Of a stretch of DNA of 64,000 nucleotides, positions 59,505 through 64,000 are shown one piece after another (the first letter of the stretch is position 1; every line of letters starts with the position of its first letter). The stretch comes from Rheinheimera sp. MM224. GTDB taxonomy: Bacteria > Pseudomonadota > Gammaproteobacteria > Enterobacterales > Alteromonadaceae. Under the pieces are notes generated by a model. It had not been told where the DNA came from. It saw only the letters and a list, made by a program, of their open reading frames with translations, and did no database searches. The position numbers and the translations under genes were made by a program. The stretch is taken from contig NZ_OX352320.1 of the NCBI RefSeq assembly GCF_947090785.1, positions 682,001 through 746,000 on the forward strand, in the 5' to 3' direction.

Positions 59505-60535
59505 AGCTGCGCCTTGCCAAACAAAAAAGCACAGACTAAAGCTGTTAAGATCTGACCCGCATCGTTCATGCCAGCCGCTAAACCCGCCGGGTGCTGAGCC
59601 GGAGCTGCTTCTGCCAGGTGCAGATAACGGCTTTGCATCTGGCTTGCCAGCAAATACACAAAATGCTCTGCTTGTTGCACTGACACTCCGCAACTGTTGT
59701 AGGCGCTGACCGGCATGCCGGTAATGGCGTCTGTATCCAGCTCTATGCCAAACACTTGCTGTGGATCACGCTGGCTTAACCAGAGTTTCAGCAGCTCTGG
59801 CCAGGGGGCTTGTTCCCGCACAAAAAGTTGCTGATAACTTAATACATCTACACCAGCTTTTTTAATTTGTGCTAACGAGCTGGCCGAGTTTTTCAGCTCG
59901 TGCAAGCCCATCACCAGATAATGATCTAAATGCCCCTGGGCTTTGGCATAACTGAAACCATTACCGCTGTGGCGACCTTCCAGCAAACGGAAATCGGCAT
60001 GAGGGTCGAGGTTGATGCAGTTAACGGCCTGCTGTTGGCTTTTAGCTAAAGCGCTTAATAGCGGCAAACTGTTGTTATGACCACCACCTATCACCAACGG
60101 AGTTAAGCCCGCTTCGAAAATAGCCAATAGCACTGGCTCTAAACGTAAATCAATCTCTGCGCAGAGCGCTCGTAAAGTGGCCAGACTGGCATTTTGACTT
60201 TGTTGCTGCAGATCGACACAGTTCAGCTCACCCAATAGCAGTATCTGTGAGCCATCTAAAAATTCGTTTTGCTGCAAATTAACAAACTTACGGATAAAGG
60301 CCTGCCAGCCCAGATCGGAACCGCCTTGTCCCAAATTGGCGCGTGGGCCTATATCTTCAGGCACGCCCAACAACACAAAAATACAACCTTGTTGTTTAGC
60401 CACAGCTAAAGCGCCAGACAGAGGTAAGGCAAGATCAGCATAACGCAGCATTTGACCCAAGCGGGTTTCACCTTCGCGTAGCTGTTGAAAGGCCGCCAAA
60501 GAGGCGGCCTGATAGCGGATTAGAGCATCACTCAT
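59501..60535 (-). CDS. hutG: formimidoylglutamase
   Basis: 344-residue arginase-superfamily enzyme completing the histidine pathway by splitting formiminoglutamate to glutamate and formamide. Binuclear manganese ligands lie in IGGGHNNSLP, NLDPHADFRLLE and GIELDTDAITGMP. The C-terminal APAQHPAGLAAGM region is typical of this HutG type. Its start lies three bases after the rraA stop, so rraA and hutG share a transcript instead of hutG lying with hutI. Confidence 0.92.
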   Translation of the reverse strand: MSDALIRYQAASLAAFQQLREGETRLGQMLRYADLALPLSGALAVAKQQGCIFVLLGVPEDIGPRANLGQGGSDLGWQAFIRKFVNLQQNEFLDGSQILLLGELNCVDLQQQSQNASLATLRALCAEIDLRLEPVLLAIFEAGLTPLVIGGGHNNSLPLLSALAKSQQQAVNCINLDPHADFRLLEGRHSGNGFSYAKAQGHLDHYLVMGLHELKNSASSLAQIKKAGVDVLSYQQLFVREQAPWPELLKLWLSQRDPQQVFGIELDTDAITGMPVSAYNSCGVSVQQAEHFVYLLASQMQSRYLHLAEAAPAQHPAGLAAGMNDAGQILTALVCAFLFGKAQL

Positions 60536-60538
60536 CTG

Positions 60539-61024
60539 TTATTCCAGATCTAAAGGCTCAGGGGATAAAATAATACCTGTATTGTCGGCATACAGATGAT
60601 CGCCAGGTAAAAAGGTAACACCACCAAAATTTACCGGTATTTCGTGTTCGCCGAAACCACGATCATCAGCACCAACAGGAATAGCGTTGACCGCCTGAAT
60701 GCCAATATCAAAATCTTCCAGTGTATCGACATCGCGCACGCTGCCGTAACAGACTATGCCTTCCCAGCCATTGGTTGCAGCTATAGAAGCTAACTCACCA
60801 TCAATCAAAGCACGACGGGCAGAACCACCACCGTCAATCAATAACACTTTGCCTACGCCTGGTTCAGCCAAAGCCTGACGAATTAAACCGTTGTCTTCAA
60901 AGCATTTTATAGTCTGGACTGTGCCACCAAAAGAACGGCGGCCACCGTAGTTGGCGAAAATGGGCTCAACCACATCGATCATGTCTGCGTAAAGGTCACA
61001 TAATTCCGAAGTGTTATATTCCAT
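60539..61024 (-). CDS. rraA: ribonuclease E activity regulator RraA
   Basis: 161 residues from [20 protein letters not shown], the same length as E. coli RraA; the upstream in-frame extension is rejected. Key blocks: [51 protein letters not shown] and [22 protein letters not shown]. Trimeric ring that binds RNase E and slows mRNA decay in E. coli. Cotranscribed with hutG here, which is unexpected. A partial ERIC lies in its upstream region. Confidence 0.95.
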   Translation of the reverse strand: MEYNTSELCDLYADMIDVVEPIFANYGGRRSFGGTVQTIKCFEDNGLIRQALAEPGVGKVLLIDGGGSARRALIDGELASIAATNGWEGIVCYGSVRDVDTLEDFDIGIQAVNAIPVGADDRGFGEHEIPVNFGGVTFLPGDHLYADNTGIILSPEPLDLE

Positions 61025-61062
61025 GGTTGTGCTCCAAACTTTAAGTCTTTGATCAAAAACAC

Positions 61063-61100
61063 AGTATACCCGTCTCACCTGAAGCTGCAAGGTCGTTGAC
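61063..61100 (-). repeat. partial ERIC-like repeat
   Basis: GTATACCCGTCTCACCTGAA..GCTGCAAGG..GTTGAC resembles the right end of the element on the minus strand. Only about 38 bases remain, in the rraA promoter region. Confidence 0.5.
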
Positions 61101-61242
61101 AGTGGTCATTCGGCTGAATTTTTGGGTGGAATCGCTGTCCGCTATTTTCACTATTCTTTTGCTGCTTGATTGTGACTCTGTATTGCCAGTGTTAAGGTGA
61201 CTTTGCTAATTTAATTTAAGTTGTTTCTTCAGGACCTTGCCT

Positions 61243-63243
61243 TTGAGCCCAGAGCTGTTAGCCCGAACCTTGTTGCACCTGACGCAGATAGGGTTTGCAT
61301 TCACCCTTACCGCATTGCTTTGGTATTTTTTCCGGGTTTATCAACGTAATTACCTGAAATCCTGGGCCATAGCTTTTAGTTGTTTTACTGCTTATGCAGC
61401 CTTTATTTTGGTTGAGGTATTTTGGCGACCTGTATTTGCTGCTGAATTTTTAGGCTTAGGCGTAAAGTTTTTATATATCAGTTTTTGTTACGCTTTTGCG
61501 GTCTGGATTCTGGTTGGGGTCTATGAAGCTGTGAAACAGCAGCGACTTGCTGCTCGCACCGTAAACCAACTGTTGTTGTTGGTGACTGGTATTTCCTTCC
61601 TCTCCGTCACTTTGTTTTTGTTGTTGCCACAGTGGCAAGACATGACTTTGTATCTGCAATTTTATATGCGCTTAGTGCTGATCGGCGTTGCTTTATGTGT
61701 GGCAGGCTTCTGGCTTTGGAGTTTAACCAAACGAATTTTTGCAACTAAAGTTGTTGCCAGTGCTATGTTGGCTTGGGGAATATTATTTTTGGCTAGTGCC
61801 AGTTCTATACTGTTGCACGACGCTCAGGATGAGCCTATTCAGATTGTGCTTTATTTTAAGCATATTGAGCTGCTGATCCAGGTCATTTTAGGTTTAGGTT
61901 TGATCATTTGGTTGCAGGAAGACGAACGCAGCACTAATCAGCAACTTACGGCTAAAACTCAATATCTGGATAGTCACGACCCTTTAACCGGTGCTTTAAA
62001 TCGTGATGCCTTGCTACGGGAGTTGTCGCTGTTATTGCAAACAGACAATGCATTAACTTTGTTAATGATAGGTCTGGATAGCTTTAAAGTGGTGAACGAA
62101 TCTGTTGGCTTAAAACAGGGCGATCGCATCTTACGCGAAGTAAATCGCCGTTTTGAATCTTCTATTGTCAAACCCCGCTTAATAGCCCGAACTGGCGGCG
62201 ATATTTTTGCACTAGTGCTGGAAGACTGCACTACAGACCGACAAAAGCTGTTTGCCTTACAGCATTTGGAACAGTTAATTGAAAAACCTTTCACCACAGA
62301 CAATGGCCTGATTAAGCTGACCGCCAGTATAGGCCTGGCTTGTGCGCCACAGCATGCTATTGAAGCTGATATGTTGCTGCAAAAAGCCAACATTGCGTTT
62401 CACCATTGCAAACGTCAGCAACAACGTTGCACCTTTTATCAGCCTGGCATGGAAGAAGAATCAGCACGTCTGCTTAGTCTGGAGAAAGACTTACTCTTAG
62501 CTTTAGAGCAGGACCAGTTTATCTTTTATTTCCAGCCGCAATGGGATCTGCGGGAGCAAAAAATTGAAGCTTATGAGGCTTTGGTGCGTTGGGAACATCC
62601 ACAAAAAGGCTTATTAATGCCGGGTCAGTTTTTACCTTTGGTCGAACAGGTGGGCTTAAGTAAAGAGCTGGATTTATTGCTTTTGGAAAAAGCCGTCTGC
62701 ACTTTGGCTGAGTGGAAAAAACAAGGCATTCACATTCCGCTGGCGGTAAATATGTCACCTGTGCATTTTCAGGTTGATGGCTTAAAAAGCCGTATTCAGC
62801 AGTTGTTGTTAAAGTATCAGGTATCGCCTGCGGTGCTTGAGTTGGAGATCACTGAAAACACCGCCATGGGCGATATGGAAAAAGGCTCTAACTATATCAA
62901 CGAGTTGCAGCAAATGGGGATCCGGGTTTCTATTGATGACTTTGGCACCGGCTATTCGTCTTTGGGCTATTTACGCAAAATGCCAATAGATAAAATTAAA
63001 ATTGACCGCAGTTTTGTTACAGAGATGGCCGCTAATGATTCCGATATGATGATAGTCAAAACCATGATCACGCTGGCTCATGGCTTAGGCAAACGTATTC
63101 TGGCTGAAGGGGTGGAAACTGAAACTCAGCTGCAGTTGCTGCGCACTTTGGCTTGTGATGCCATTCAAGGCTATCTGTTGGCCAAACCTTTACCCGAAGC
63201 TGAAGCTTTGGCTTTGCTTAATGGTTGTGCCTTATCAAAGTAG
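61243..63243 (+). CDS. membrane GGDEF/EAL protein
   Basis: About 666 residues. A TTG start at 61243 is preferred because AGGA lies eight bases upstream; TTG 61237 is too close. Seven to eight hydrophobic spans form the N-terminal 230 residues (a 7TM-type sensor), then GGDEF and EAL domains. The GGDEF site reads RTGGDIFALVL, degenerate at the key Glu. The EAL site is intact: YEALVRWEHP, NMSPVHF, EITENTAM, SIDDFGTGYSSL, KIKIDRSFV, LAEGVETE, QGYLLAKP. Predicted phosphodiesterase with an allosteric GGDEF. Monocistronic. Confidence 0.88.
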   Translation: MSPELLARTLLHLTQIGFAFTLTALLWYFFRVYQRNYLKSWAIAFSCFTAYAAFILVEVFWRPVFAAEFLGLGVKFLYISFCYAFAVWILVGVYEAVKQQRLAARTVNQLLLLVTGISFLSVTLFLLLPQWQDMTLYLQFYMRLVLIGVALCVAGFWLWSLTKRIFATKVVASAMLAWGILFLASASSILLHDAQDEPIQIVLYFKHIELLIQVILGLGLIIWLQEDERSTNQQLTAKTQYLDSHDPLTGALNRDALLRELSLLLQTDNALTLLMIGLDSFKVVNESVGLKQGDRILREVNRRFESSIVKPRLIARTGGDIFALVLEDCTTDRQKLFALQHLEQLIEKPFTTDNGLIKLTASIGLACAPQHAIEADMLLQKANIAFHHCKRQQQRCTFYQPGMEEESARLLSLEKDLLLALEQDQFIFYFQPQWDLREQKIEAYEALVRWEHPQKGLLMPGQFLPLVEQVGLSKELDLLLLEKAVCTLAEWKKQGIHIPLAVNMSPVHFQVDGLKSRIQQLLLKYQVSPAVLELEITENTAMGDMEKGSNYINELQQMGIRVSIDDFGTGYSSLGYLRKMPIDKIKIDRSFVTEMAANDSDMMIVKTMITLAHGLGKRILAEGVETETQLQLLRTLACDAIQGYLLAKPLPEAEALALLNGCALSK

Positions 63244-63320
63244 TTGATTATTTTTTGTCATGTTTTTGTCACTAAGCCACTTTAAGCTAGAACCAGTCAA
63301 AGTAATGCGGCGGGTGGCTT

Positions 63321-63845
63321 ATGTGGTTACAAAGGCTCGGGTCATGGGATCAACGCTGTTTTCTGGCACTTTTTAGCCGAAGCGAACGAAAGCGGATCCA
63401 TCAATTTAGTTTCTGGTGTTCTAAGACCGGCGACGGCCCTTTATACCTGCTATTAGTTGCTCTGTTATTTGCGTTAGAATTGACTCACGCCAGTGCCTTT
63501 ACTGAACTACTGTTATTGAGTTTTGCCATCGAATTACCGCTGTATCTGCTGTTAAAAAACTCAATCCGCCGTCAGCGCCCTTACCAGTTAATGGCGGGCA
63601 TGATGCAAGCTCATATCGAAGCTTCAGATAAATTCAGTTTACCCTCCGGTCATACTGCCGCAGCCTTTGTAGTCGCAAGCACTTTGTTATGTTTTTATCC
63701 GGAATGGGCCTGGTTAGCTTTTAGCTGGGCAGGCCTAATTGGCTTGTCACGTATCCTGTTAGGGGTACATTTCCCGCTGGATATCCTGGCTGGTTCTTCT
63801 TTAGGTGTATCCAGTTGCATGGTGGCACAACAAATCCTGCACTAG
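63321..63845 (+). CDS. PAP2-family lipid phosphatase
   Basis: 174 residues, about five spans. The three phosphatase motifs are KNSIRRQRP (residues 79-87), PSGH (108-111) and SRILLGVHFPLD (143-154). Probably dephosphorylates undecaprenyl diphosphate or phosphatidylglycerol phosphate at the periplasmic face; which one cannot be decided. Confidence 0.9.
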   Translation: MWLQRLGSWDQRCFLALFSRSERKRIHQFSFWCSKTGDGPLYLLLVALLFALELTHASAFTELLLLSFAIELPLYLLLKNSIRRQRPYQLMAGMMQAHIEASDKFSLPSGHTAAAFVVASTLLCFYPEWAWLAFSWAGLIGLSRILLGVHFPLDILAGSSLGVSSCMVAQQILH

Positions 63846-63984
63846 TTCTGCAATTTTTACTAAATATTTCATATTTAGCCTGGCAAAAGTCCACTTGCTT
63901 GCTATTCCCTCTCTATAATTAACATAGATTTTCATATCCTCTGCTGATTCAGCTGCTTAAGTAGTATTTTTGGGAGTATTTTCT

Positions 63985-64000
63985 ATGGCCTTTTTACGAC
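63985..64000 (+). CDS. start of a gene running out of the window
   Basis: ATG followed by MAFLR codons, with GGGAG ten bases upstream and a perfect TATAAT at 63914-63919 further 5'. Only five codons are visible, so the product cannot be identified. Confidence 0.4.

Noticed and set aside
63881..63899. Sigma-54-like TGGCA...TTGC before the last gene
   Set aside because: GG-to-GC spacing is three bases too long for RpoN; the nearby TATAAT suggests an ordinary promoter.

Overview
The window reads as chromosomal DNA of an aerobic, motile gammaproteobacterium. Gene content and protein style (RraA, PrmA, HutH/U/C/I/G, DsbD-CutA-GroESL, DusA, many chemotaxis and c-di-GMP proteins) point to the Alteromonadales/Chromatiaceae neighbourhood, most like Rheinheimera or Alishewanella. 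That placement is inference from remembered proteins, not a search. No rRNA, tRNA, CRISPR array, complete insertion sequence or prophage was seen.

Layout. 1-4.5 kb: alr (cut by the window edge), cheX, zur, a DXD glycosyltransferase and dusA. 4.6-6.1 kb: two small-protein transcription units, each behind a sigma-54-like promoter. The second carries three tandem copies of a 24-residue membrane micropeptide, a 31-residue membrane peptide and a stand-alone PspC domain; this is the most unusual part of the window. 6.3-14.4 kb: conserved housekeeping genes prmA, accC-accB-aroQ, dsbD-cutA and groES-groEL behind a sigma-32 promoter. 14.5-19.7 kb: accessory genes, namely an Mrr-type nuclease with a 53-codon ORF, two type II toxin-antitoxin pairs with 4-bp overlaps, and an exported catalase-peroxidase. 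19.9-22.4 kb: glpK and a bile-acid/sodium symporter family gene. 22.6-27 kb: an AT-rich accessory island with an XRE/ImmA pair, a divergent 57-residue protein, a structured leader, an unknown membrane protein and a truncated PD-(D/E)XK defence-type gene. 27-31 kb: padR with its membrane partner, a MAPEG protein and an ABC exporter. 31-38.7 kb: an esterase, an exported isochorismatase/cytochrome c/amidohydrolase cluster with a LysR regulator, and two overlapping solute-binding paralogues. 38.7-52.4 kb: two chemoreceptors, fpr, an S9 peptidase, apbE, yihY-pip-dtd, a spermidine-synthase-like gene, a YiiD/MadA-type protein and a membrane-anchored Mrr-like protein. 52.5-61 kb: the histidine-utilisation locus (hutC-hutU-hutH, divergent hutI, rraA-hutG) with an EAL gene inside it. 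61-64 kb: a GGDEF/EAL protein, a PAP2 phosphatase and the first codons of another gene.

An intergenic repeat family of about 126 bp, matching the ERIC (IRU) consensus as I remember it, occurs at five near-complete and four partial sites. Several copies lie directly on the stop codon of a neighbouring gene.

How the genes work together. The hut genes convert histidine through urocanate to glutamate and should be repressed by HutC at a TTGTATATACAA palindrome between hutC and hutI. AccB/AccC begin fatty-acid synthesis. GroES/GroEL, DsbD and CutA handle protein folding, thiol balance and metals. The PspC unit and its micropeptides look like an inner-membrane stress response, judged by the PspC domain and sigma-54-like promoters only.
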